DNA of 64,000 nt from Phorcus lineatus (taxonomy: Eukaryota; Mollusca; Gastropoda; Trochida; Trochidae): the NCBI GenBank assembly GCA_921293015.1, contig OV121088.1, positions 16,157,645 to 16,221,644 on the forward strand, read 5' to 3'. Numbering within the stretch: position 1 is the first letter of the stretch; the number at the start of each line of letters is the position of its first letter. The notes beneath the pieces were generated by a model that worked only from the letters and a program-made list of their open reading frames with translations, was not told where the DNA came from and did no database searches. This document shows positions 1 to 13,293 of the stretch, piece after piece. The position numbers were made by a program, and so were the translations under genes.

Positions 1-98
1 TGTCCATTGACAACAGTATTCACATCTGTCATTCTATAATGCGCTTCTCATGCATACCACTTTATAACGCTCTTTAAATATTCAACTAAGTTAAGTAA

Positions 99-433
99 CA
101 TCCTGCTAAATCAGCGTATTTGAATCCGCGCTTGCCCCTTGCTAATACCCTGATCTCTTTCAAAGCAAGACCCTTGTATCGCTAGCTATCTAACCAGCCA
201 ATGAGACGACTTGCATTCAGCAACAGCGGCACAACCCGGATGAAAAAAATCCGTTGAGTTCAAGCTAGCAGCTTCAAGCTCCTTAATTAACGACGTTTCA
301 TTGGCTGAAAAAATAACAGATGAGCATAGCCACGAATATCAAGCCGCCAGCCATACAAGGGAATTAGCCCGAAAGAGATCAGGGTATTAGGAAGGAGCGA
401 GAGCGGATTCATATACGCTGATTTAACAGGATG
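99..433. mobile_element. MITE-like inverted-repeat element, copy 1
   Basis: A non-autonomous element of about 335 bp. Its ends are long imperfect terminal inverted repeats: catcctgctaaatcagc at the left and gctgatttaacaggatg at the right. The inversion continues inward through ataccctgatctcttt on the left and aaagagatcagggtat on the right. There is no coding capacity. A second copy in the opposite orientation lies at 53354-53664 and shares the internal stretch around caacagcggcacaacccgg. The flanks (ttaagtaa on the left, cttaagaa on the right) could be a decayed 8-bp hAT-style target duplication, but this is weak. Confidence 0.85.
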
Positions 434-1801
434 CTTAAGAAATGATTCAAATTAAACATAAGAAGTTAAATCTGTTTCAAGTATATTGGTTTTCCTGAAA
501 TATGGAAATATTTCAAGCTACTAAAGACAAGTTTATACTACATAATCTATAGAGTATTTGTTTTAATAGATTTGTTAAGTCTCTGTCAAATCTGTTAATG
601 TTCCTGAAATTGAAATCCATCTAGCTACTCTGGGCATGTTTATACTACACAATCTATAGAGAATTGGTTCTCATAATTACATGTGGAGCTTTCTCGGATT
701 GTACACAATGGAAGTATTATCGTAGACGAATTACGTTTTAGGCTGTTTGATAATTGACTTTGTCTGACATTCATTCAGGAATGATACCTCAAATTGAAAG
801 TGCAAACTTCCGTTATCTGACACTTTCCTTAACTTCAGGATGAAGATGGAATCAACTTAGGACATGTACTGGTCCTGGTACTTTTACATCTAGAAACATA
901 CTGCATGGATTGTATGTTTTTCATTTTGTATAAAGTACCCTTAAGACGTGTTAACAAATAATATAAATCTACACAGAAAATTTGTAACAATTATCAAAAA
1001 TGTTCCCAATCTCCAAAGACTTGTTTATAGTAACTGCAATTGTTTAATTTAGCATGTAAGAATATTTATATAATATTTAATAAAATCATGCGGTGTAAAT
1101 GGTCAAGTGATGAAATGAAATAACTAACTGAATCCCTTGACAGTATAGAGCTTTAATAATTAAAACATGTGGATTATATGAGTGGAAGAAGATATTACCC
1201 TCGAGAGAATTATACCATTTTCGTTATTGGTTTATTAATATAAATAGTAAACATCGCGTACATCACGTCTCTTAAATTTGAATTAGCTAATGCAAGTTTG
1301 TGCCCTAGGGTGTTTCTAAACATAAAATTAATATGACTTCTCTCAAAGAGAACTTGTGTATGTGTGTCAAATTCACATGAAGAAAACAAAGTATCAACTC
1401 CTTGAAAATGAAAAAACTGATTACCACTTTCATTTATCTTCTTTGATCACAAAGAATTGAGAGGATTTGCCTCCATGATCTGTCAAGTATCGCGAATCCA
1501 TTTCCCTACCTCAAATGATTACAAGGTGTTTTGACCCTCTGAAGATGGTATATAAATTAACTATTTTTTTTTATAGATTTAAAGTAATAAATCTGCCAAA
1601 AAGGGCTATTCAGAAAATGGAGTCTGTAAATGTTGGAAACAACAGCATTTTCCTTTTTGTATTTACGAAAAAGGTTGATGCATGCAGGAAGTTCATGTCT
1701 GTCAAACAACTAATGTTACATAAAGGCATAAAGCTGTGCTCACCTTGCCTTGTTATTTTGCGTGTAATGTTAGTTTTTATACATCAAGGTATTTATACTA
1801 T

Positions 1802-1806
<5 letters not shown>
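434..1806. other. AT-rich intergenic, no gene seen
   Basis: No convincing coding sequence. The stretch at 1525-1640 resembles 49200-49330 (both carry a phrase like aggtgtttt-accctct-aagat), so it may hold an old dispersed repeat. Confidence 0.5.

Positions 1807-1863
<57 letters not shown>
1807..1863. repeat. (TA)n microsatellite
   Basis: An uninterrupted alternating TA tract of about 28 units. Confidence 0.97.
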
Positions 1864-1865
<2 letters not shown>

Positions 1866-1949
1866 TAATGAGAGTGATTATCCTTAAATGGAAAGGTTAA
1901 TAGCTTATTACGGTTATATATATGTTATATGGTCTTACCATGTAAGCAT

Positions 1950-2420
1950 ATTTTATTACATGAATGGATTATTTCAGCCTGTCTGATTGGCCTACTTGGT
2001 CACACGACAGCATGGACGTCAAGCGATGTCAATCTGTGTGATTCACGAGAGGTTGATATAACAATTCAAACACCTCCGGTGCATAACATAGATTTCGGAA
2101 ATCCCGGTCTTGAACCCAGCGTGTAATACCTTAAATCTAGCGATAGGCTTCGCTTTGTCTTTGTGACTGTGCGGAATTAGAGTTACGTCCCTTGCATATC
2201 AACAATAGACAACACAACAACAGCAAAGAAAGAAAATGGTAAGTTAAGACCTATTTCATGTAATAAAACAAGTACAGACTTCAAACTCGGCTTGATCCAA
2301 TGATTTATCGACCTTGGACATGTAACATTCACCTTGGCTTCGCCTCGGTGAATATCACATGTCCAAGGTCGATTAATCATTGGATCAACCTAGCCTGAAG
2401 TCAATAATTGTTTAGAATCA
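1950..2420 (+). mobile_element. Fold-back element family 1, copy 1
   Basis: The body (about 1960-2105) reappears as the reverse complement at about 25335-25490, including the shared phrases attggcctacttggtcac and gaggttgatataacaat. The palindrome at 2277-2402 has arms beginning ttgatccaatgatttatcg and ending attaatcattggatcaa. On the minus strand the tip reads GGCGAAGCC. Copy 2 keeps the same order body-palindrome in reverse orientation, so the two parts form one element. About 150 bp between body and palindrome (2110-2260) have no counterpart in copy 2 and may be a later insertion. There is no open frame of note. Confidence 0.8.
2277..2402. repeat. Long palindrome (hairpin of family 1, copy 1)
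   Basis: Arms of about 55 bp pair from gacttcaaactcgg outward to cctagcctgaagtc, with a few mismatches. Read on the minus strand, the apex is a GGC/GCC mini-stem with a GAA loop, flanked by G.A and A.A mismatches. Confidence 0.9.
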
Positions 2421-3535
2421 AACATTACATTAAATTGAATATTTGCATTCCCAAGTTGAATCTTGGATTCATCGTTGTTTCATAATACTTAATTTGTAAG
2501 CTCATTTTGTAGCTAAATATGGATATTGAATTGTACATCTTAGCTTCCCCCATTGCTCGTTTTTCAGTATAACAATTCAATGTTAACATTTCAATATCAG
2601 CTTTTGCTTTTTACAATATCTTAAACACAGCCCGGTGCTCATAGACTTCATATTAAGAATTGTCTAACATATTTGGCTTGAAAAATGATCAATGCCTGAA
2701 TCATAATCTTACTCATTAAAAAAAAATATTTCCCATTTGTTGAAAAAAATTCTGCGTTTACACCGACTGAAAATGTATTAACAACATATTTTATGAAAAG
2801 AGTAAAAGCCTTTCCTCATTTGCTAAATTGTAAAATATATTATTATTTAAGCTTAATTTTTCGGTAAACCGATTGGTCTTAACAAAAGAAAGTTTTGTAA
2901 CATTTAAAGGTATACACATACATTTAGGTTATCACCATTTGACTAAATACCTTATCGTGATTTGGTGGTTTGCGTGCATCAGAGACCCCGACAGATAAAC
3001 AAGCCGGAACCATAGATGCTCCTCGTAGTGCGTCCAAACGATCAGGTCGTCGAAGAGAAGCCAGACCAAATTTGAGTCGTTCTTAAACCTGCTGTCTTTC
3101 TCTCACTCTTCCTTTCTTTCGTATTTCCCCTCATTCTTTCGATTCCTTTCTCCCTGACCTGTTCACTCTATTTTTTATGCTTGTCATCCAAGTGTTTAGT
3201 AACTGAAATATTGTTCAAAACACGTTGAATACCAACTCACTCACAAGTGCAGCAAGCATATAACATTAAAGCTGCAGTTTTTCTGTTTATGATCATAATT
3301 TCCCAAAAGTTTACACTTGGGAGTTCTGACCACTAAAGCATAAATTAACATCATAGGTAACCTTATTGCCAAATGTAAAGTTTCCAAGTCATGTAGTTTT
3401 CGATACAATGACATGCTCCGGAAACAATGTCGGACGCACAGATAACAAGCAGAGAGCTTAATATCCACGACTTCGTCGTAGCGGGGCATAATGATAATCT
3501 TACCATGTTACATTATATGACACAATTATTTTATG
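2421..3535. other. Intergenic, no gene seen
   Basis: No coding sequence recognised. A pyrimidine-rich run occupies roughly 3095-3165. Confidence 0.5.
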
Positions 3536-4745
3536 TTTCAATTTAATAATTTGTAATGTATTTGAACTTGTTTGGACATGTACATGATATTAAGAGTCAA
3601 TGAAACGGGATATAATTACCGTTTAAAGCAAATATTATTAACTCTTATTACCGGTTTCCTTTAACGTACTGAAGCTGACGTCAAGTGAATATATTCCTTA
3701 CGGTGATAACGAAACGAAAAGCAAAGACGTCAGTTGACGGAATCTGGTTGGGCGAGTCTTTTCGATATTAAAGAATTGTTATTATAGATAAGTTGCTAAC
3801 GTGCTGTTTGTTTGTTGATCACGTTTATATATTTCATTTGTAAAAACATCATCTTGATGTGTGTTAATTGTCGTAGATGGCAATCATCTGTCTATTAGTA
3901 CTTAATGAAATCGTTTAGCTCTTTCCTGCTAATAATGGATAGTTGTCCACAATCAACGTCACAATCATCCTTCAATAAGTGAGTTATTGAATCAGTCAGT
4001 TCATTCCCCGCAGTGATAAAACATTCAGAATACAAATAGACGTTTATGCTTGCTATGGACTCATAAAATACAGATTTACTCTTTAAATGTGATATTGATG
4101 ATTTCATTGATGAGGAAACCGTTATGTATTAATATATGTTAACATCACTCTCATAAGGACATCTCTCTTATGAAATTGATATTCGAATAGACTGATGTTA
4201 AAAAAAAGAACACTAAACGGTATAATAATTATATAACTATATACATCACATTTTAAATTATAACAGGACACATATTTTGTCTTTCTCTTCATTCCCATAT
4301 ATTTGAGATTGGTTTAGACATGTAAGATTAAAAGTCAACAAAATAATAGAAATATGTCATGTTTTTAAACTAACATTAATTTCTATTAACGTCAGTTTCC
4401 TTTAACCTATTGACGCTAATGAAATTTTCAAAATGATGATCATAATGAAAACTAATCTACAATGACGTCAATCCGGATATTAAGGTATATGATGGGACGA
4501 GATTGATCAAACGTCCCTTATTTGTTCCCATTACCATGAGAGTTTGAAACTAAACTTTCATCATTGAGGTATTAGTCGTTTGTTGAAAACGTCACACATT
4601 TCATTTAGGTTTGAAACCTTATATTAATATGTGTTCACCATCGCATTTTTCAATCATCTTTCGTTGAGGACGTTCCTTCCTGTAGATAGTTGTTCGCCGT
4701 CAAATTCACAATTTACCTTCAAGTAACACTGTCCAAATTTAATTA
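3535..4745 (+). repeat. Diverged direct tandem duplication (~730-bp period)
   Basis: Blocks in 3555-4000 recur in the same order in 4300-4740. The pairs are ggacatgtacatgatattaa with agacatgtaagattaaaa, ggtttcctttaacgtactga with cagtttcctttaacctattg, and atagttgtccacaatcaacg with atagttgttcgccgtcaaat. Neither copy has a credible ORF. It looks like an old local duplication of noncoding DNA. Confidence 0.7.
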
Positions 4746-6420
4746 GTTCTCTACATTAAGCCTCTTTTTTGCATTATGAATTTTCATAACAATAGTCAAA
4801 TAACCTGATGTCTTGACTAAAGGTTTATGGAGTGATGTCTGTAGACTGTTTGACGTTTAGGCTGGAGTGCCTGAAGGATAGTTGATTCTTAATAAAGAAT
4901 TCTCACTTGTCATACCTGATATGAGACACGTTATACTACTGAATGCACACAACAATTATCGTCATAACACTAACAAAACCGCCACGCAATAAGAGAAGGA
5001 AAGATGTTGTTGAAACATAAACAGGCTGTCAGTAGTTGCTTAATTTGTCTTCCAAGCGGATAAGTCTGCAGTCGTGCGGCCAGTCCCTTGGGTGAGCAGA
5101 CCTTCATTTATCTTCGTAAGTGCTTCTGAATTCAGCAATTGGTTTCACGCTAGTCGCAATTGAATACCCCCTTAACGCTGGGCTGTCCCTGAAGATGCTC
5201 TTCGGTTCCGCTTTACAAGCGATTGCACATCATCATAATGGATAAGCTTGGTTAGAAAAGACACATGGGTGAACGATTGAAGCGTCGATTGGTTAAAGTA
5301 CTTCTATTTGTGGTCGGTTCGGACAAGAACAAAGGCCTAGGAAAAAAATCAAGACCCATTTTCTAAATCTGATGCTTACGAGCATTTTGTAACACTCAAA
5401 CGAAGTGTTAGGTGGTCTTTGATATTGGTAAAGGAGAAAGGAACAAGAAAAAACATGACCTGTTTTCAAGATTTATGCTTTAGAATTTTGTTGTTAGAAA
5501 TCGCTTGGGTTTCGTTAGCTCTCAAACTACATCGTAACTTCACACTCGTTTTGTCAATAATCAATTATTCTGTAAATGGTGTACTTTTATGGGGCACTTT
5601 TCAACTTTCGATAGCATTGGCTAGTCACGCTATCATCCTGGTCTTGTCTATCTATCAATTAATCATTTTGCTATTACAGATACATGAATAACATTATGGG
5701 TGAACTTTTATCGCAAACGCACGTGTGGGATTATAATTTGAAACAATTAAATGATCATATATGCATTACAGAATGCATTGTATCTTTATGTTTTGAGACG
5801 CCACGACAACACTTGCATACATGTACATTGCCTTTAGCATAATGTTTTGAGATGCAAAATAAATGTTAACAAAATGAATGTTAGCGTCATATTTCTTTCA
5901 GTATGTAGTTCCGAGGGCGTTAATATAAATGAAAGTTATCCAATCTGCGAGGGATGTAACGGGGAATATTCTTCTCTGTGGACATTTTTTTCACAATAAA
6001 GTTGTAATAGATTGATATGAGACATCTTACATTCGTAGACCTAACAGTAGAGTTGACAAAACCAGAATACATCTAGAAACGTCAGAATCCATCACTTCGA
6101 GGAAAAATGAGATACGTCCCTAACGAATTGCTTGTCACATATGATATGAATATAAACCTTGTTTGAGACATTTAACCTATCAAGAGTAAAAATACGGCGA
6201 ATAACTTGAAAGACTATGACTTTCATAATTTTGTAAGAACTATGATTTTGTGTGTTTATTCTATATTAGAATAGTCAATATCGTACTTCCCTTGTAAACA
6301 ACAGTTGCTATTTCGATGCCAATTTTTATTTCGTCATAGGATTATAGATTTACTAGTACTAGCAAGTTCAATCACCATTTAAAATGATCAATGAAATTAA
6401 CATTATATTGCTGTACGCAT
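4746..6420. other. Intergenic, no gene seen
   Basis: An open frame at 5419-5691 lacks an ATG start and resembles no family I know, so I do not call it. The rest is AT-rich with no clear repeat. Confidence 0.4.
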
Positions 6421-7240
6421 TTCTATTAATTCGTCTTTTTCCAATTTGTTCATTGTAACTGTTGATTTGTCAAGCACAAGGTTAAACTGTAATGATAATG
6501 TTGTGACAAACAGTTATCTTTAAGGTTCAGATTCCACGAATTTATATCAATTTTTTCATAAATAACATAATGACGATATGTTTTCTATCGTAAAGGGGTC
6601 ATGATACAGATGTTGTACAGAAGCTTGTTTCAATACGGAGAAATGACAAACATATATGATAAGTGTTTGCGTACAGGCAAATTAAACATGATAAATACAT
6701 TATATAATTATCTTAATGGGACATAATGACGTTACGATGTTACTTCTTTCGTCATCCAATAAACAATTCTTACAATCAAATTGACTCGACTTCTTTGTAC
6801 ATTACACCTGATGATTCATCGAGCACAAGTTTAAAATGTAATGATATTTTCGTGACAAGTTGTTACATATCAACAGTTAAACTTAAGCGTTAAGATTCCA
6901 TGAAACAACATTATACATCATTAATATAGTTATGACATCACTATGTTAATTACTTCCCCTGGAACAGCGTCACAAAAGTAAACGATTCTTACAATTTATT
7001 TAACTTGACTATTCCTAAATTGCACATCGCACTGGATGACTATTCAGCACAAGTCTGAGATGTGATGGCAATGTTATGACATTTGATCACTTAGTTCACA
7101 ATAGTTAAACGTTAGGGTTAAGATGTCATGGAGCAATATTACGTCGTCATTAATGATGTTCTGACGTCACGAAGTTGGAACATCCTCACAGCGTCACAAA
7201 AGTAAACCTTTCTTATAAATTACATTACATGATGTTTTCA
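6421..7240 (+). repeat. Three diverged direct repeats
   Basis: The anchor gcacaag recurs at 6474, 6823 and 7047. After each anchor come a purine-rich ATGTAATGAT-like segment, a GTGACA or ATGACA word, and a gttaagat-cca-g or gttcagattcca phrase. Copies 2 and 3 are 224 bp apart and also share cgtcacaaaagtaaac. Copy 1 is more distant (349 bp before copy 2) and more decayed. No ORF spans the array. Confidence 0.65.
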
Positions 7241-7424
7241 TTTCTACCTCACGCTATGAGACAAACATGATATTAATCAAGAGAGAGACAGATATCCGCT
7301 ATATATCTAGAAAATAAATAACCTGCAATTTATTTTGCATGAAGATATCTGGTTAAGACAGCAAGGTAAGATTTATCCATAAACGTAGCGTATTGTTTAT
7401 CCTGATGATGTTGTTAGGATGGTC

Positions 7425-7475
7425 ACGTTAAAGAGGCCCAGGTTCGAATCCCGTTTGAGACATCTAAACCTTTGA
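7425..7475 (+). other. tRNA B-box-like sequence (possible SINE relic)
   Basis: The string aggttcgaatcccgtttgag contains a near-perfect RNA polymerase III B box (ggttcgaatcc, 7441-7451). A related string occurs at 54889-54908. I cannot build a cloverleaf and see no clear A box, so this is not called a tRNA. Confidence 0.3.
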
Positions 7476-7530
7476 CCTGAGCCTTTGATCACATAGTGTG
7501 TTACAGATCAACAGGTGTTAACAGAAGCCC

Positions 7531-7800
7531 TTAACATAGCAGCTGCTCGGAATATATATATGGGGGACTGATAAAGGACGCACTTTCAACAGGTATAACT
7601 TCCTGCAAACAGCGACTTAAAACATCCATATGATTATTACTACCAGCCATATCCCACCCGGCTCCGTTCGCTGAATACTTAACTCTCGATACGCGTAAGC
7701 CCTTGGTGGCCGAGCATAAGCTGGCTACATCTTCCGACGTTTTGTTCCAAGCTCCCAGACAGATTACATGCTCATCAAAGCAATCTGCCTTAACGGACAT
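7531..7800 (-). CDS. Unrecognised short ORF, possibly an exon
   Basis: An 89-codon ATG-initiated frame in a locally GC-richer patch (about 7500-7870) that stands out from the AT-rich surroundings. The composition is balanced, with five cysteines and no signal peptide or membrane segment. I recognise no family. It could be an exon of an unseen gene, a fragment of an old element, or chance. The overlapping plus-strand frame at 7703-7897 looks less protein-like. Confidence 0.2.
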   Translation of the reverse strand: MSVKADCFDEHVICLGAWNKTSEDVASLCSATKGLRVSRVKYSANGAGWDMAGSNNHMDVLSRCLQEVIPVESASFISPPYIYSEQLLC

Positions 7801-7899
7801 ATCTGCTCATCAAGACGATGACTCATCCCGAAAGTGTGGACCAATCCCTTTCCAAGGAGACAGGTCTTTATTATCATATGTAAACCATATTAATTAACA

Positions 7900-10020
7900 C
7901 TAGTTACCTGACAGGTTCAATTTGATTTAAAACAGGTAGTTGAAAATCCGATAGCCATGCAAATTTGAATATGCCGGTCACTATCCATAACAAGTTTACC
8001 AGTTTTTCACCTCATTGTTCCGATAAAAAATGCCCGCCCTTGGAGACTTGTTATGAAACATTAGAATGGATTGATACAAGATGTTTATGTTTTTGGTAAA
8101 GCTAAGTAGAGCAAACACTATCAGAAATTTTAATTTTGAATTTTAAAAAGTCTGAGCTAAGAGCAAGCTTCACCAACGCAAGGTTAACGCATGTTTAAAG
8201 GGTTCTCGGTCAAATCGACGTAGCAGTGTGATTGGTTAACTCACATCAAGGAAGATAATTATAGTACACATCTTCCTGATGAAAAGTCCCAGGGGTGATA
8301 CAGTAAAAGGATCCGAACGTGCAGCCCCCGGTAACCGAGGATGGGGTTAACAGCAGCTTAAGAATTTAGATAAACAAGCAATGACATGTTGAACAAAGGT
8401 CTACTTCATTGATGTGTTTTACTAATAAAATTGATTATCTGTCAACATTTATTCATTCATAGAATATGTATGTTATTGAATCAGATTCGGTTTGGCATGT
8501 GACATATGTTTCTGTACGTACAGTGGATTTCACAAGGAAGGTCGTTCGTGGGTAATATTCTGTAAATGGTTCTGTGTTAACACTGTTAGAGTGTGCGTGA
8601 AATGGTATATAATAAAAGACAAATGGATTAACTGACTAATTAGTCAGTTTCTTTTCGAGAACCAAACAAATCAAATACTTATATCTTTATGGGGGAAAAC
8701 ATTGGAATTGGAGGCACCTGTTCGTTCGTTCGTTCGTTCGATATTCATCTCCTTTCTAAACTATCTTTCAGGCATTATGAATTATTTCTTTTAGAGAATT
8801 TTAAATGTATCCCTGCAGCTTCATATTCACACCTGTAGGTTAACAGGTGAAACATACCAAAATCTAAAAATTGCCAACCCTAGTTAACTGTGAGGGTATT
8901 TTTCAAATGTCTGGGTTATGTTTTTGCTACATGTTTATACTTTTAGATTAACTGTTTTATATATGTAAATGTTATGAACACATTTGCATACTTCAATTAC
9001 AATTGTGTCTGAATGAATTTTCACTAGCGCCACCATGGAGTATCTTGTATCAGCCCGAAATCCAAATACCGTGTAGCTCCTTTTACTGGATGAAGTCACC
9101 TGACGCAGAGCCTAAGAAGTAAATCTGGTCAATTTTATCATAAATCGGAAATAAAACGTGAGAAGGAACAATCACACTACTAAATTATTGTTTCTTAGTG
9201 ATGCAGAAAGTAATGACCCTTAATACAGTCCACTCATTACTTTTGTAAAGATTCATTACTCTTGTAATGATTTGTAATGAATATATAAACGTTTGAGAGG
9301 TAAAATGTTACATGTTCCCACGGAATTAATTTAACCAAAAGCGACTGAAACTATGAGATCATAATTGTCATGTAATCGTAAATTTCGGCACGGTTAATGA
9401 TATTAAAAATGAGATGTGACCTTTCGTTCTGTAGAGTAATGTTTGTGAACATTTTAAAAGACTGCATTCAGAAACTGAAGACTACGCGTTGAAACTCTGT
9501 CACACTATACAACAATACGGTTGATTATTTATGAGATTTACCCATGTCCAGAGAAAAAAAGACAATTTTGATTGAAACATTTTATTCAGTAAAGAAAGTG
9601 ATTAGGTACAAATTATCCAATTTAGGCAACCTTCTCCCACGTATTTACAAATGTAAGATATTCAATATGAATAAAACAAGGCTAGTTAGATACTATAGCT
9701 TAAATGTAGTCAAATAATGAATTTGAAAATATACACTTTGTTGGTTCGTTGATCGTTTCATCTTGCTAAATGTAGATTGTCATCATAGTTGACATAGTTG
9801 TCATTGCATAAAAATATGTTTACTTGTGACATATCGTAACTATATATTAGTCCAATGTTTAATAATTCGCGAGGAATGTAAATTTCAAGGGAAAAAAAGT
9901 TATTATTTCTTTGCAAACAATCACGAACGTCTATTGTAATAGTGTGATAAAAATCGTACCGTTGTTGAAGACAAAAAAAAATCGAAAATAACCTCATAAA
10001 CATTGTCCAAAATTCTTGTT
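7900..10020. other. Intergenic, no gene seen
   Basis: Only simple features are visible. A (TTCG)5 run lies at 8721-8740. At 9031-9040 there is a perfect-looking Kozak context, but the frame stops after 13 codons. A minus-strand frame at 9758-10003 has no recognisable features. Confidence 0.45.
8721..8740. repeat. (TTCG)5 microsatellite
   Basis: Five exact TTCG units. Confidence 0.97.
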
Positions 10021-10029
10021 AAAAAGCAA

Positions 10030-10278
10030 TTATTTCCTATTAACGTTGGTTAAATTTGTACTAACAGTTCTTTTGTAAAAGCGCTCCCGAGGAAGCTCCA
10101 TCGATTTTATCTTATTGTTTATATTCTCATCCATGCCTGTTAATATCAAGGACCCTATTGCTTGAGTAGTATTAATTAGTGTCATAATCAATAAATTCAT
10201 CAGTATAAAAGACTTCGATGTCATTTTCAAGGACCGCTCGCCAAATTTCATCATTTCAGCCACATCATCTAAACACAT
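10030..10278 (-). CDS. Candidate small secreted peptide (hypothetical)
   Basis: An open frame of 82 codons. Starting at an internal Met (19th codon), the 64-residue product begins MTSKSFILMNLLIMTLINTT, a typical short polar n-region followed by a hydrophobic core, with a plausible signal-peptidase site after ...TTQA. The remaining 40 or so residues are hydrophilic and contain one dibasic Lys-Arg site (in ERFYKRTV), as in small secreted or neuropeptide-like precursors. There is no Gly-Lys-Arg amidation site and no repeated peptide. The sequence ttatgtgtttag just upstream could be a splice acceptor. I do not recognise the family. In AT-rich DNA such frames also arise by chance. Confidence 0.22.
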   Translation of the reverse strand: MCLDDVAEMMKFGERSLKMTSKSFILMNLLIMTLINTTQAIGSLILTGMDENINNKIKSMELPRERFYKRTVSTNLTNVNRK

Positions 10279-10509
10279 AACTTTTTATGAAAAACATTTA
10301 ACAAATCCATATAACTCATATTTAGTTCATAGATTAAACAACATCGTTTGGGTTCCCTATCAGGCAATCGTTTTGTTAGCAGTGTATAAATTGCGTTCCT
10401 AATCTTCCTGAAAGCAGTCAAAGCTCCGCACAGAGCATGCTTCGTGAGAGTGTGTTGGGAGCTGATGTTACCGTTCGTCCACGCCTCCGTGGACGGTACA
10501 AACAAGGCG

Positions 10510-13230
10510 TCATTGATGAAGCGCTACCTATTGGAGATAGGCTTACGTTGACGACCGCATAGCCTAGAAATTGTCTATTAACGATCCAGCAGAACATCCA
10601 GAAATGACAACAGTGTTCATGGATTGCTGTAGCAGTGTGGAAGCGTACTTAGAGATAGACGCGATATGGAGTACTAATAGGATATAGGCACGGAAAGGTA
10701 GTATGAGTCTTTTCACTTTAAGCTTTTCTTCCTAGCAGAATTTCTGTGTTGTATTTTGTTAATATCTTAAAGCTCTCATCTGTCAATACTTTTTGTTATC
10801 ATGATACTGGTGGTACCCGTATAATTCACCAACTTAATCTGAAAGCTTTTATTCTATGCACAAGTGTATATAAATTTTATCCATAATGCAACTGTTACTG
10901 AAATGAAATTTGACAAGAGATTACTTGTCACAGTTTAACATACCTCTGCTGTTTGGATTAGATGTTGGATAGTTTAATCTCTAAAAACTTAAATGTGAAA
11001 TGTCGCGTTCGATTTCATCAGATGATAATGAAGTGTTTGTTGTTCAAATATAAAGAAATGTTGATCAAACTTTGTATTGCAATACATGTAACTGTTCGTT
11101 AACTCATTAAAATATTCCATGGTCATTGGGTATTTTTAATGACTCTTTGTCATTTTCATAACAATGTACGTTCATATTTGCGCCCGTGACAACAATGCAG
11201 TGTCAGTTGAAACTCTGTTTTAGCTTTTACATACTGAACGCAAAGCCGTTAAGCAGCAATTCTTGTTTTTAACGTCATTTGGTATGACATGGTCTTGGGA
11301 TTCAATATCTCCGATCAAGTGTGGTTTGAAATGTTTTCTTAATGAGGTCATGTATTCTGATGTAAATGCAAATGTCCCATGTCAGAAAATCATCCTCTGT
11401 CACCATGTACAACACCAACAACAACATTTTATAAAAGCACCTTTCAATGGAAACCACGTACGACTTCTTAATTATTTAGATATACAATTCATTTCACTCC
11501 TGGATGATTGTTTGATTGCACAAAGGCAATGTGTCAGACAATGATTTACACAATGAATGACCACCTTAGAGACACCATGCCAAGATTTATAAACACCGCA
11601 AACTGTATACAAACATTTGCATATCGATAACGGTGATGAAGAATATGAAGAATATGCAAAAGCGTGCAAGGATAGGTACAACAATTATTCTATCAACTTT
11701 TTAAATAGAGCTTTCAATCCCTGCTTGTTACTACAGACATGGATAATTTGCTTAACGTTGGAAGCAATTAACTACGTAACCGTTCGAAAATATCTGTTTA
11801 AATTGTTTTAAAATTGTTTCAGTCAGACAAGACATCAGCAATTCTGATCGTTTACAAAATGAAAGCAAGATTTCCTCTGGATTGAATTGTTTCCTTGCTA
11901 TATTTTCTGGGAGAATTTGAAATATCTGAAACAAATAAAACTAAATACATAAGAAAGAAAAGTATTAAATCAGGTATGGAGAAAATAATTGAGCAATCCG
12001 ATTGTTTTTATAAATCCCAGCTTAGGATGTAGTAAAGATATATCATTTTAGTTTATCTTTTCTTATGTACTCCATTTCTTAATACCCTTCAAAGCCTTGT
12101 TACATATCATAAAAACTTCATATATTGTTGTTGTCGGAATATAGTTGACATGTCTTAACAAGACGGTCGAGCTGGGTAGGTGTATGTAGGGTCAATGTTG
12201 GCGAATCTCTGCGATCCAAAATAAAACAATGTTACAACCGATATCTGTGTTTCCACTTTTCTCTAATGCAACATACTTATAAATTTCGTTTTGACTGAGG
12301 TCCGGTGCTATTGGGAATATATCATCACAGACAGTGATCTCGGTTTTTTTCTCATGCTGTTGATAAGGTCATTGATAAAAGAAACAGAAGTATTTTAAAC
12401 CAATATTGTTAAAAACCATTCTCTGTAAACCTACTTTTGTTAAATGTATCTGACTTAATGTTTGAGATAAACTGGATTATAAGTTGGGAGTAAATGATTT
12501 TTCCGGCTCTTAAAGGAAAGGATTAAATGAAAAAAATTATTTCATTTTATGGTAAAGTAAATGCAATATTTATTTGCATTGATCGAGTTAAATCCATTCG
12601 CCTACGTCCAGATTCTGAAAGCGCGATGACAAAAATCTGTTGCACACAATGTTTTCAAATTTGGCCTAATCAGACTCCGGTGCATCTTTAAGACTCTTAC
12701 TTTTTTCAATATCGGTAAAAACGTTTTCGCTTGTTTTCGTTATATCTCATATTTTGTGAGCATACTCAATTCGTGCTACTTCTCCATATGCTATATACAC
12801 ATACACCAGATGCTATGTGAATCAAATTTTAACAACACTAGCAAATACACTTTATTTTATGTTTTCCAGCACATTCTCTCCGTGAAATAAATCATCAGTC
12901 CACAGTAGTATTACCATGTTATTTTCCATGAGAAATAGTGTTTTACCATTACTGAAAGGTTAAAGCTCAAGAGTTTGACGTATTAGAACAGCGGTAAGCG
13001 TAAATAATGTTCTTATGATGGCATTGGTTCTTTGGAGACATGAAAAAGACTGTTTTGGCAAAGTCAATGTATATAATATCTCTCAATTGGTTGGAAATAC
13101 CTTGTTTATCTCATATGAATTTAATGGAATTTCGCAGCGGGAGACATTATAATGAGGCTTAACGTTCTAAGCATAGCATTTGACGAAACATCTGATGCGA
13201 ACATGCGGTCGATTTGTCTGTCCTGTTATG

Positions 13231-13232
<2 letters not shown>
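10510..13232. other. Intergenic, no gene seen
   Basis: Short frames on both strands around 11263-11934 overlap each other and carry no recognisable domain. No RNA gene was identified. Confidence 0.45.

Positions 13233-13290
<58 letters not shown>
13233..13290. repeat. (TA)n microsatellite
   Basis: A pure alternating TA tract of about 29 units. Confidence 0.97.

Positions 13291-13293
<3 letters not shown>

Noticed and set aside
5419-5691. A 90-codon hydrophobic frame
   Set aside because: It starts at TTG, has no ATG context, and AT-rich DNA readily yields hydrophobic frames.
9028-9078. Perfect Kozak context gccaccatgg
   Set aside because: The frame ends after 13 codons and no splice donor falls inside it.
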